Shown piece by piece: positions 7,474 to 15,508 of a stretch of DNA of 28,325 bases (positions are counted from its first letter, which is position 1; each line of letters begins with the position of its first letter). A program made the position numbers and the translations under genes. The stretch is from Bacillota bacterium (GTDB taxonomy: Bacteria; Bacillota; Clostridia; Oscillospirales; Ruminococcaceae), in NCBI GenBank assembly GCA_023391005.1, contig JAEWBS010000106.1, positions 1 through 28,325 of the forward strand, in the 5' to 3' direction. The notes below the pieces were generated by a model. That model ran no database searches. It had not been told where the DNA came from and saw nothing but the letters and a program-made list of their open reading frames with translations.

Positions 7474-8496
7474 TCAGTTGCCTCCTTTTTCGGATGAGAA
7501 CCAGATTAAATGCGCAATACCGGGGATGGATTCCTTCTGCTGCACAGTGGTGGGGGAGAGCAGCGCGCCGGTTGCCATAAACAGCAGATTTTTCAGCTTG
7601 CCCTCGCGCATGCGCGGCAACAGATAGGAGCAGAGTACCGCGGCTGAACAGCCGCAGCCCGACGCACCGGCGTGTACGTCCTGCTTTTCACGGTCGTAGA
7701 GCAGCAGACCGCAATCGTTATATTTTGATTTGACGTCGATACCCTCCTGTTTTAAAAGCTGGATCATCAAATCAGCGCCAACCGCACCGAGGTCGCCGCT
7801 GACAATCAAGTCAAAATCCTGCGGCGTTTTCTGGGTATCGGCAAAAAACTGCTTGAGTGTCTGTGCCGCCGCCGGCGCCATTGCCGCGCCCATGTTGTTC
7901 TGGTCGGTCACGCCCTTGTCCTCAATGGTGCCGATTGTGACGGCGCGTATAAACGGGGGCTGTGTGCCCTGCTCAAGCACCACCGCGCCCGCCGCGGTCG
8001 CCGTCCATTGGGCGGAAGGGGGACGCACCGAACCGTATTCGAGCGGGAAGCGGTATTGGCGTTCCGCCGTGCAGAAATGCGAAGAGGTAATGGCCAGCGT
8101 GTGCGCCGCCGTACCCGAATCGACCAGCAGCGTCGAGAGCAGCAGCCCTTCGGCCATCGTGGAGCAGGCGCCATAAATGCCGAGAAGCGGAATACCCATA
8201 TCGCGCAGGCCGAAGGTCGAGCCGATACACTGGTTTAAAAGATCGCCCGCGAAGGCACAGTCGATGTCGGCGGGCGAAAGCGCCGCCTTTTGCAGCGCCT
8301 TTTCCGCCACCATTGTCACCATGCGGCTTTCGGCCTTTTCCCAGGAGGCTTGGCCAAAGGTGGCGTCGGGCTCAAGAATGTCAAACCCGTCGGCTAGCGG
8401 CCCCTCCAATTCCTTTTTACTGCCCACCGCCGCAAAGGCGCGCACCGATGGCGGGCTTTGGGTCAGATACGTTTGTTTTCCTTGTTTTTTTGCCAT
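7474..8496 (-). CDS. spoVAD: Stage V sporulation protein AD
   Basis: 340 residues, close to the roughly 338 of the family. SpoVAD has a thiolase-like fold and, from work in Bacillus, binds dipicolinic acid; it is the soluble subunit on the spore inner membrane. The thiolase-like cysteine segment GIYGACSTMAEG (Cys111) and the later QYRFPLEYGSVRPPSAQW region are characteristic. The ATG at 8496 is preceded by AGGAGC at 8502-8507 on minus, which overlaps the end of spoVAC. Order and spacing (spoVAC-spoVAD-spoVAE, nearly contiguous) match the reduced three-gene clostridial spoVA operon. Confidence 0.95.
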   Translation of the reverse strand: MAKKQGKQTYLTQSPPSVRAFAAVGSKKELEGPLADGFDILEPDATFGQASWEKAESRMVTMVAEKALQKAALSPADIDCAFAGDLLNQCIGSTFGLRDMGIPLLGIYGACSTMAEGLLLSTLLVDSGTAAHTLAITSSHFCTAERQYRFPLEYGSVRPPSAQWTATAAGAVVLEQGTQPPFIRAVTIGTIEDKGVTDQNNMGAAMAPAAAQTLKQFFADTQKTPQDFDLIVSGDLGAVGADLMIQLLKQEGIDVKSKYNDCGLLLYDREKQDVHAGASGCGCSAAVLCSYLLPRMREGKLKNLLFMATGALLSPTTVQQKESIPGIAHLIWFSSEKGGN

Positions 8497-8505
8497 AGCT
8501 CGCTC

Positions 8506-8949
8506 CTAATATAATTTAAAAATCCAGAGGATCAGTCCGTACAGGACGCTGGCCCCAACGCCGTAAACAATGACCGGCCCCGCGATAGCAAACATTTTTG
8601 CACCGACACCCAGTACAAAGCCCTCGGATTTAAACTCCAGTGCCGGCGAAGACATTGCGTTTGCAAAGCCGGTGATCGGCACCAGCGTGCCCGCGCCCGC
8701 ATGCTTGGCGATGTTGTCAAAAACCCCCAAGCCGGTCAGCAGCGCCGTCAGCACGACCAGCGTGCAGGAGGCGGCCGAAGGGCAAAGCGCCTGTTTGACG
8801 CCGAGCGCCGAATAGCCGTCGGCAAACAGCTGCCCGAGAACACAGATAAGCCCGCCGATGACAAAGGCTGACGGCAGCGTGACCGCCACCTTAGAGGGGG
8901 GTGTAGACTGCTTTACCAATTCATCATAATCCTGATTAGATATCTTCAT
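8506..8949 (-). CDS. spoVAC: Stage V sporulation protein AC
   Basis: 147 residues from the ATG at 8949. An in-frame ATG six codons earlier exists, but AGAGGTG lies immediately before the 8949 ATG and the resulting N-terminus MKISNQDYDEL is better for the family, whose usual length is about 150. It is a polytopic membrane protein with a cytoplasmic N-terminus, helices from about residue 28, the GAGTLVPITGFANAM segment in the middle and a final helix ending in FKLY. In Bacillus, SpoVAC behaves as a mechanosensitive channel for dipicolinic acid release. It is first in the operon. I searched upstream for a sigma-G promoter and found no match good enough to report. Confidence 0.93.
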   Translation of the reverse strand: MKISNQDYDELVKQSTPPSKVAVTLPSAFVIGGLICVLGQLFADGYSALGVKQALCPSAASCTLVVLTALLTGLGVFDNIAKHAGAGTLVPITGFANAMSSPALEFKSEGFVLGVGAKMFAIAGPVIVYGVGASVLYGLILWIFKLY

Positions 8950-9045
8950 AAATGCACCTCTTTTCATTTGATAGTGTTTCTTGTGCGATTTAAAATATGT
9001 AAAAATGACGTTCTACTCCCGTATCGGAAATTTATTTGAAAGAAT

Positions 9046-9090
9046 TTGAATTTTACTATTGCAATCGTTTATACTGTGTGTTATTATAAT
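9046..9090 (+). promoter_or_regulatory. Promoter region of the initiator tRNA gene
   Basis: TTGAAT (9046-9051) and TATACT (9070-9075) are spaced by 18 bases, giving a start near 9082, some 30 bases before the tRNA. A perfect TATAAT also occurs at 9085-9090 with a poorer TTGCAA partner 20 bases upstream. Either or both could be used. Confidence 0.55.
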
Positions 9091-9113
9091 TAAGCTGACT
9101 TGAGCACCCATAT

Positions 9114-9190
<77 letters not shown>

Positions 9191-9192
9191 TC

Positions 9193-9234
9193 AGAATGTA
9201 CGATTATGTTAACATAGTCGTACATTCTTTTTAT
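9193..9234 (+). terminator. Terminator of the initiator tRNA
   Basis: The 18-base arms 9193-9210 and 9211-9228 are complementary apart from a G-T wobble, forming a long near-perfect palindrome. T-rich sequence follows at 9226-9234. Confidence 0.85.
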
Positions 9235-9282
9235 ATGGCTAAAGTATATACGAATGGTTTGGTGCCTTCTCAAAACCTAACA

Positions 9283-9326
9283 AAAACCCGCTTAGGAATG
9301 AGAGTTTCCTAAGCGGGTTTTCTTTT
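9283..9326 (+). terminator. Second hairpin with T tail (copy 1 of a duplicated unit)
   Basis: The 16-base arms 9283-9298 and 9306-9321 are perfect complements around a 7-base loop, and the right arm ends in T4 followed by CTTTT. No recognisable gene lies between this and the tRNA terminator. It resembles the hairpin at 9390-9426. Confidence 0.7.
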
Positions 9327-9470
9327 AAAAGTTTCTCGAAATCCAGCGCATATTTGATGCACAGGTAAAAAATTAAATCTTATTTTTTAAAACTCACTTA
9401 GGAATAAGAACTTCCTAAGCGGGTTTATTCTTTGTTCTTTCCCAGCGAATTTACGGATGATTTTTAATAA
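9283..9470. repeat. Two diverged tandem copies of a hairpin unit
   Basis: The hairpin at 9283-9321 recurs as 9390-9426, about 106 bases later. The cores CTTAGGAA and TTCCTAAGCGGGTTT are identical. Similarity continues beyond: both copies are followed, after a T-rich stretch, by CCAGCG and an AT-rich segment containing GATG or GGATGA. In copy 2 the left arm has changed (CTCAC for CCCGC), weakening the stem. It reads as an old tandem duplication. Confidence 0.6.
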
Positions 9471-9502
9471 GCCCAAAAGCAACCAAGGGGGTGCTTTTGG
9501 GC
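9471..9502. repeat. Third downstream hairpin
   Basis: GCCCAAAAGCA (9471-9481) pairs perfectly with TGCTTTTGGGC (9492-9502) around a 10-base loop. No T run follows on plus, so it is not a standard terminator on that strand; on minus it is followed by a T-rich stretch. Between it and the regulator gene I see only AT-rich sequence and one promoter candidate. Confidence 0.6.
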
Positions 9503-9588
9503 GCAGTTTCATATAGGGCGATGGGTAGACTAGGTATTAAAACCTTATTAGAATAACCTTTTGTTCCAGTTCCTCAGCTTTTCTCCTC

Positions 9589-9617
9589 TTGTAAAATATG
9601 ACATTTTATAATAGAAT
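9589..9617 (+). promoter_or_regulatory. Promoter candidate for the STAND regulator gene
   Basis: TTGTAA (9589-9594) and TAGAAT (9612-9617) are spaced by 17 bases. A TATAAT overlaps at 9607-9612 but lacks a properly placed -35 box. The leader would be about 174 nt. Confidence 0.4.
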
Positions 9618-9797
9618 ATGAGAAAGAATATTACAATCATTGTCAAATAACCATACGGCTTGAAAGCACGGTGGACAAATCAACCGCATATCAAGATAAA
9701 ATAGTGGATGTCAATGCTATTACAATGGTGAACTGCACACTTCAACTTGTCGAATTTTGCAGCAAAATGTCCTTATTTAGAAGATGGAGACAACAGG

Positions 9798-12377
9798 ATG
9801 CGCGATAGATTGGACCAACAGCCAAGGTATTATTTTTCAGACAGGCTCAACAGACAGCTCGCCCGTATACCGCAGTACCCACTGACCGTTGTTGAGGCGC
9901 CCTCCGGATTTGGCAAGACCACGGCAATCAGAGAATATCTCAAAGAGAATCTTCCGCCGGAGGCCTGTGAATATTGGTACACCTGTCTGGGCGAGTCGGC
10001 CTCGACGGCGTGGATGGGCATTTGCGAGCTGTTTTCAAATGTCAATGACCAGGTGGCGGAGGATCTGAGAAAGCTCAAGATGCCCACGATGGATACGCTG
10101 TTTTACATGGCGTCCTATCTCCGAAATATCCGCTGCCACACCGAGACCTATATCGTCATCGACAATTATCAGCGCGTTGATTGCGATATTCCGCGCGAGC
10201 TCATCAATGTTTTTTCAATGCACGGAAACCCCAATTTACATATCATTTTCATTACCCAGCAGCTCGACGCCTGCCAGCAGCGCTCAATTTGTAATGATAA
10301 TGTGCATGTCATCGGCGCGTCAGCTTTTTTCTTTGACCGGGAGGGCATCTCAACCCTGTTTAGGATGAAGGGCTTGCGCCTAACCGAAGACGAGCTGGAG
10401 AAAATATTTTTAAGTACCGAGGGCTGGGTGGCCGCCATCCGCCTTCAAATGATCAGCCTGCTCGAAACAGGCTCGCTGACACTTGCCGCCGATATTGAGC
10501 AGCTGGTTGAAAACGCCATCTGGAACCATCTTGACCCCACCGAAAAAGATTTTCTGCTGTCGGTTTCGGTATTGGATAATTTCACGACACGTCAGGCGAC
10601 GATCATGCTGGGGCAGGATGCGCTGCCGGACAAAATTCACGAACTGCTCAGGACCAATGACTTTATCAGATATCTGGCCGATAAACGCGTTTACAGCATA
10701 CATAGCATTCTGCTGGATTATTTGAGAAACCGCTTTTACCATCAGACATCTGAAGATTATCAACATCGCAGCTACCAGAAGGCGGGGGAAGCCTGCGCGG
10801 CCAGCCTGCAATACTGTCCCGCCGCTGAATTCTATTATAAGGTCAAGAATTTTGACGCCATTCTGTCCCTGCCCTTCACGCTGGAATATTTGAGCGCGCA
10901 AAAAGAAAAATACCAGTCGGGATTTTGCACCGCGCTGGTTGGGGAGAGCCCGGACGACGTATTGTGCAGGCACCCTTTTACCATGATTATCTTTGGTTAT
11001 ATGGCGCTGATGAATGGCCATTATGAAGAATATCAAAAGCTGCGCGGGCTTCTGTGCCGGGTCATTCAAAGCGGCGCGGGTTACAGCCCCGAACAGCTGA
11101 AAAAAATAAGCGGTGAATATGCGCTTTTAGAAATGCTGGGCGCGTTTAATGATATTGCCAAAATGCAGGAGAACCAAAACAGATATTGGGCGCTCTTGGG
11201 TGTGGCCACCAGTACGATCAAAGCGAGCACCCCTTGGCTCTTTGGCAGCGTTTCGGTGCTCGATATGTTATGGCGCGAATCAGGCGAACTCGAAAACAGC
11301 TTGCGTCAGATTGAGCAGGGCAGGCTTTTATACCTGCAATTGGCCCGGGGGCATGGTGCCGGCGCCTTCTATACGATGCGGGCTGAGGCCATGCTCATGC
11401 GCGGCGAAGACGACGAGGCCGAAATTTTATGCCATAAGGCTCTCCACGACGCCCGAAGCTATCAACAGACCGACGTCTGCATCTGCACCGAGCTGACGCT
11501 GGCCCGCATTGCCATCTTACGGGGGGATGCCGAGGCTTATTTTGGTGCGGTCAAGCGGCTGCAGCATTATCCGACCGAAGACTCAAGCCTTTACATACTG
11601 CGGATGGTCGAGCACTGTATGTCGATCATCAGCCTGCTGCTCGACATGAAGGATTATGTCTCTCCATGGTTTTACGACATGGAAAACATCAAAAAAGCGG
11701 TCTATGCACCGGTCTTGCCCCATGCGCAATTGCTCCACTTAAAGCTTCTTTTAACTGAAAAGCGGTACAATGAATTTTATGGCGTCTGCCAGCATGCGAT
11801 GAACATGTCCCGCAACCCGGCGGGCAACGCAAAATATGTCATGCCACAGGTTTATCAGCTCATTTTTCTTGCCATCGCAAAGCGGAATAACGGCAGAAAC
11901 ATAGAGGCGCGCGAGCACCTTAAAGAGGCATTGAACATCGCGCTGCCGGACCAGATTTATCTCCCCTTTGCGCAGCAGGCCTGTATGGCCGACTTTCTGC
12001 CCGAGCTGAGCATGTGCTTTTCTGGCGGTGCTGACCTGCGCGACACAGCCGCCGAACGTGCGGAGGATTCCGCCCTACCCCCGCAGGGGGCATCTCAAAC
12101 CGTTATGTCGGAGACCGGCCGATTCGCTGCTTTAATAGCGCTTTGCCGACGCCAGAAGAATGGGGCGGACGCTATTAGAAAGGCGGTATTGCAAGACAAA
12201 TCTCCGCTGACGCCGCGAGAAAGAGAAATTGCCCTGCTCGCCAAGGCCCGTCTAAGCGCCAAAGAAATCGCCCAAAAGCTCTATATTTCGGAGATGACGG
12301 TCCGGGCGACACTCAGAAATGTGTACAGCAAACTAGGCGTGCATTCCAGAATTGAACTAAGCTTCAAGGAGTTTTGA
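9798..12377 (+). CDS. MalT/LuxR-type STAND ATPase transcriptional regulator
   Basis: 859 residues from the ATG at 9798, which has GGAG eight bases upstream (9786-9789); a TTG 51 bases earlier in frame has no ribosome site. The N-terminal NTPase carries Walker A APSGFGKTT at residues 34-42 and a Walker B-like YIVIDNY near 115-121. A long helical middle, probably TPR-like repeats, fills about 330-750. The C-terminus, from about 800 to 859, is a LuxR-type helix-turn-helix (SPLTPREREIALLAKARLS, then KEIAQKLYISEMTVRATLRN). This architecture is that of MalT-like, ATP-dependent, ligand-gated activators. The ligand cannot be read. It sits alone, followed by a terminator, just upstream of the signalling operon, which is its most obvious target. 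Confidence 0.85.
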   Translation: MRDRLDQQPRYYFSDRLNRQLARIPQYPLTVVEAPSGFGKTTAIREYLKENLPPEACEYWYTCLGESASTAWMGICELFSNVNDQVAEDLRKLKMPTMDTLFYMASYLRNIRCHTETYIVIDNYQRVDCDIPRELINVFSMHGNPNLHIIFITQQLDACQQRSICNDNVHVIGASAFFFDREGISTLFRMKGLRLTEDELEKIFLSTEGWVAAIRLQMISLLETGSLTLAADIEQLVENAIWNHLDPTEKDFLLSVSVLDNFTTRQATIMLGQDALPDKIHELLRTNDFIRYLADKRVYSIHSILLDYLRNRFYHQTSEDYQHRSYQKAGEACAASLQYCPAAEFYYKVKNFDAILSLPFTLEYLSAQKEKYQSGFCTALVGESPDDVLCRHPFTMIIFGYMALMNGHYEEYQKLRGLLCRVIQSGAGYSPEQLKKISGEYALLEMLGAFNDIAKMQENQNRYWALLGVATSTIKASTPWLFGSVSVLDMLWRESGELENSLRQIEQGRLLYLQLARGHGAGAFYTMRAEAMLMRGEDDEAEILCHKALHDARSYQQTDVCICTELTLARIAILRGDAEAYFGAVKRLQHYPTEDSSLYILRMVEHCMSIISLLLDMKDYVSPWFYDMENIKKAVYAPVLPHAQLLHLKLLLTEKRYNEFYGVCQHAMNMSRNPAGNAKYVMPQVYQLIFLAIAKRNNGRNIEAREHLKEALNIALPDQIYLPFAQQACMADFLPELSMCFSGGADLRDTAAERAEDSALPPQGASQTVMSETGRFAALIALCRRQKNGADAIRKAVLQDKSPLTPREREIALLAKARLSAKEIAQKLYISEMTVRATLRNVYSKLGVHSRIELSFKEF

Positions 12378-12420
12378 CAAAAAAATCGCATTTACTACAT
12401 ATTGAGGTATGAACAAAAAG

Positions 12421-12458
12421 ATAATCTGTTGTATTTTTTATACAGCGGATTATTTTTT
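12421..12458 (+). terminator. Terminator of the STAND regulator gene
   Basis: The 14-base arms 12421-12434 and 12440-12453 pair throughout, with two G-U wobbles, around a T5 loop. A run of six T (12453-12458) follows. It lies 43 bases past the stop codon. Confidence 0.8.
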
Positions 12459-12529
12459 ATATGGCGATATAATCCACGCGCTCAGGACGAACGATCTGTT
12501 TACATAACGAAATTAGAAGGGGAGAGACG

Positions 12530-13312
12530 ATGAAGATACTGATTGCCGAAAAAGACCGGGCCAGCAGGAATATTTTAAGCCAGTTTCTAGGCCAATACGG
12601 AGATTGTGATCTTGTTGTCGACGGGCTGGAAGCACTTTACGCTTTTTCAGTGGCTATGAAAGATAAAGCGCCCTATCACCTGATCTATCTGGATACGATA
12701 ATGCCCCGGGCGGACGGCGTAAGGGCGTTAAAAACCATCCGCGACTTAGAAAATCAATATGGCGTCACGTTCGAGAGCCGCGCAAAAGTAATTATGACCA
12801 CCACGCCAATCAAAGCGCCTAAAACACCGCCGATGTCGGACGACGTCAGCGAAGCCTACACCGCCAAGCCCATTGACGCCCAAAAGATGCGGGCGGCAAT
12901 GGAAGAGTTGGGCCTGACAGGACAAAACCCCGAGAGCAAAGGTAAAAATGGCGGCAAAAAATTTACCGAAGAGGAGCCTTATACCATAAAATGCGATACG
13001 CGCGGCAATAGTCTCTTTTCTGCCGCGTACCATCAGGGTTATTTTAAAAGTGTGCATGCGTATCCCAACTATCGGTTAGAGGTGCTGATGGGAACCGGGA
13101 CAACCATCTGTTTTGACTTTAGATCGAGAATGAACACGGTACGTTTTGGGGGACTTAAGGATGAGGAGCTATTCCGAAATGTGCGCACCGACGGACGTTA
13201 TCTTATTTTTGAAAAGGCCGGAAAAATTCCCCTTAAAATAACGGCGTCGGAATTTATGGACCTCGTGTTGATAGACCGAAGGAAAAGCCTGATGTATAGA
13301 GAGGATATGTAA
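12530..13312 (+). CDS. Response regulator: receiver domain plus DUF2442-like C-terminal domain
   Basis: 260 residues. Residues 1-125 form a CheY-like receiver: phospho-acceptor D55 in LIYLDTIMP, switch Thr at about T90 in VIMTTTP, and conserved K113 in TAKP. The usual acidic pair is altered: MKILIAEKD gives E7-K8-D9 where most have two acids. A linker rich in Lys/Gly follows (about 128-145). Residues about 165-250 resemble DUF2442: YPNYRLEV, a FDFRSRM strand, FGGLKDEELFRNVRTDG, then an IPLKITASEFMDL end. No HTH or LytTR domain is present, so it may act through protein or ligand contacts. The ATG follows GGGGAG (12518-12523). The stop is three bases before the first chemoreceptor gene, so they are co-transcribed. 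A TATAAT lies at 12468-12473 but no good -35 box. Confidence 0.75.
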   Translation: MKILIAEKDRASRNILSQFLGQYGDCDLVVDGLEALYAFSVAMKDKAPYHLIYLDTIMPRADGVRALKTIRDLENQYGVTFESRAKVIMTTTPIKAPKTPPMSDDVSEAYTAKPIDAQKMRAAMEELGLTGQNPESKGKNGGKKFTEEEPYTIKCDTRGNSLFSAAYHQGYFKSVHAYPNYRLEVLMGTGTTICFDFRSRMNTVRFGGLKDEELFRNVRTDGRYLIFEKAGKIPLKITASEFMDLVLIDRRKSLMYREDM

Positions 13313-13315
13313 TAT

Positions 13316-15472
13316 ATGCTAAAAAAACATAAAGCCAACAAACCAAGTTCGGGTCGCGCTTCAAGAGGCTTTAGAACCCTGCTGTCCAAGATACTCTTCT
13401 TTGTCGGGGGGCCGGTGCTCATTTCTTATTTGGTCGTTGGTCTTATTCTGATGAGTCTGGTCGGTACGGCGGTATCCGGGCTTGCCGGCAATGAATTGGC
13501 GGCAAAATCACAAGCGGCCTCGCATGAAATTAACGGCTATTTCGAGCAGCATTTTGAGGTTGTTAAGACGATGGCCGCCAATGTTGAACTCGAGGCGCTG
13601 TTTAACATGGTAACGCCGGGCGTGAAGATCGACGAATCTGAAGCGTTCGCCCCGATAAAGCGCACGCTTCAAAATATTCAAGACTTAAACGCCGATTCCA
13701 TTATGAGCGTTTGGGTTGTGGATGTTGATTCCAGCCAGTTGGCACAGGCGGACGGATATGTTTCAAAGAGCGACTGGAATGTACAGCAACGGCCGTGGTT
13801 CATACAGATGAAGGACGAAAAGGCGGCAATTTTAACCGAGCCCTATGAAGATACCGCCACCAAATTACAGGTCGTCACGGTGGCGGGGCCGGTATTCAAG
13901 CCGGGGACGCAGGAAATTATCGGTGCGGCGGGCATCGACTTCTCTCTTGAGGCGCTGGCAAAAACGCTTGCGTCCTACACCTTGGGCGAAAGCGGCTTCT
14001 ATGTGCTCACCACCGGCTCGGGTCAGCTCATCTATCATCCCGTCGCTGAAAACATCAACCGCAATATTGCCGAGACCGACATGTCACAGAGCATTCAGAA
14101 GGCCATGCTCTCTAAAACGGCGGGCAGCCTCGAATATGCCTCTCACGGACTCCAAAACCATGGCTATGTCGCGCCGGTCGGCAATACGGGCTGGATGGTG
14201 GCAACCGGGTTACCCGATGCGGAGTTTTATAAGCAATACACCGCCGTTCGTGTGACGATGCTGACCACCTTTGCAATAACCGCTGTGGGTATTTTTGTGA
14301 TGATGCTGTTTGTATCCAGACAGATTATCACGCCGATTAAGCGGCTGACTCATGCGGCCAATCTCATCGCGGAGGGCAATCTTGAGGTCTCGGCACAGGT
14401 CGACACGCGGGACGAGACTGGGCAGATGGCCGACGCGATCAATAAAACCGTTGTAAAGCTGAGCCGATATGTCGCCTATATCAAGGAAATTACCCACACG
14501 CTTGAAAATATGGCGCAGGGTGATATGCGCATCCGCTTAAATGAGGATTATATCGGGGAGTTCGCCTCTATCCGATCCGCCTTTGAGGATATCTCCACCT
14601 CGCTTAACAGCACGCTGCATAACATCGACATTGCCGCCGAGCAGGTCAGCACCGGGGCTTCGCAGGTTTCCGGCGGGGCGCAGGCGCTTGCAGTGGGCTC
14701 GACCGAACAGGCGTCGGCCATTGAGGAGCTGAATTCCTCGGTTGTCAAAATTGCCGAGCAGGCTGCTGAAAATTCGGTAAACGTCAAGACCGCGTCCTAT
14801 TACGTCGATGAAGCGGGCATGGGCGTCAAGGCCGGCAACACGCATATGGCGCAGTTGACCGGAGCGATGGCCGACATCGGCTCAGCGGCCAACCGAATTG
14901 CGAATATCACTAAGACTATTGAGGATATTGCGTTCCAGACCAACATCCTCGCACTAAACGCCGCCATTGAAGCGGCCCGCGCCGGAGAAGCTGGCAAGGG
15001 CTTTGCGGTGGTCGCCGACGAAGTCCGCAGTCTTGCCGCCAAATCGGCCGAGGCCGCCAAGCAGACCTCTGATTTAATCCGCAATTCTGTCGATACCGTC
15101 GCGCGGGGCACGCAGATCACCACCCAGACCGCGCAGGTCTTGCAGGATGTCGGCCAAAGCGCGCTCAGGGTCACCGAAAGCTTTGCTAAAATTGAGCAGG
15201 CATCGGCCGATCAGGCCACCGCCATCGAGCAGATCAAGCTCGGGCTGGCTCAGGTTTCGTCGGTGGTGCAGACCAACGCGGCAACCGCGCAGCAAAATTC
15301 CGCAACCAGCGAGGAAATGTCGGCGCAGGCCGCCACGCTGCGTGAAGAGGTCGGTCGGTTTAGGCTTGATACCGCGGCCGAAGGGGATATTTTAATCGCG
15401 CCCCCGTCCGTGGAATGGCACAAAACCCCCGAGCAGGCGTTTGAGGATGCTTCTTTGTTGAGCAAATATTAA
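13316..15472 (+). CDS. Methyl-accepting chemotaxis protein with dCache sensor
   Basis: 718 residues. Order: cytoplasmic Arg/Lys-rich N-terminus, TM1 at about 27-50, periplasmic dCache domain at about 55-300, TM2 at about 310-336, HAMP to about 390, a second HAMP-like segment (AQGDMRIRLNEDYIGEF) to about 445, then the MA signalling domain with hairpin tip EDIAFQTNILALNAAIEAAR starting near 536. The sensor contains R159-P-W161-F162, Y177-x-D179 and D208. These line up with the amino-acid-binding signature of dCache_1 receptors such as PctA (R, W, Y, Y, D, D, recalled), with Phe in place of one Tyr. So the ligand is probably an amino acid or similar amine (inference). The ATG is three bases after the response regulator stop, with GAGG at 13301-13304. 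No C-terminal CheR-docking pentapeptide is seen. Confidence 0.92.
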   Translation: MLKKHKANKPSSGRASRGFRTLLSKILFFVGGPVLISYLVVGLILMSLVGTAVSGLAGNELAAKSQAASHEINGYFEQHFEVVKTMAANVELEALFNMVTPGVKIDESEAFAPIKRTLQNIQDLNADSIMSVWVVDVDSSQLAQADGYVSKSDWNVQQRPWFIQMKDEKAAILTEPYEDTATKLQVVTVAGPVFKPGTQEIIGAAGIDFSLEALAKTLASYTLGESGFYVLTTGSGQLIYHPVAENINRNIAETDMSQSIQKAMLSKTAGSLEYASHGLQNHGYVAPVGNTGWMVATGLPDAEFYKQYTAVRVTMLTTFAITAVGIFVMMLFVSRQIITPIKRLTHAANLIAEGNLEVSAQVDTRDETGQMADAINKTVVKLSRYVAYIKEITHTLENMAQGDMRIRLNEDYIGEFASIRSAFEDISTSLNSTLHNIDIAAEQVSTGASQVSGGAQALAVGSTEQASAIEELNSSVVKIAEQAAENSVNVKTASYYVDEAGMGVKAGNTHMAQLTGAMADIGSAANRIANITKTIEDIAFQTNILALNAAIEAARAGEAGKGFAVVADEVRSLAAKSAEAAKQTSDLIRNSVDTVARGTQITTQTAQVLQDVGQSALRVTESFAKIEQASADQATAIEQIKLGLAQVSSVVQTNAATAQQNSATSEEMSAQAATLREEVGRFRLDTAAEGDILIAPPSVEWHKTPEQAFEDASLLSKY

Positions 15473-15508
15473 AGTTAAGCGCTAAAAATTAAATATGGAG
15501 GGACAGTT

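Noticed and set aside
8950..9060. A sigma-G promoter for the spoVA genes
   Set aside because: CATATTT-like and GATAC-like elements exist but not at 17-18 base spacing.
12444..12470. A sigma-D (flagellar-type) promoter for the signalling operon, from GGCGATAT at 12463-12470
   Set aside because: The -10 box is one base off consensus, but there is no TAAA at the required distance upstream.
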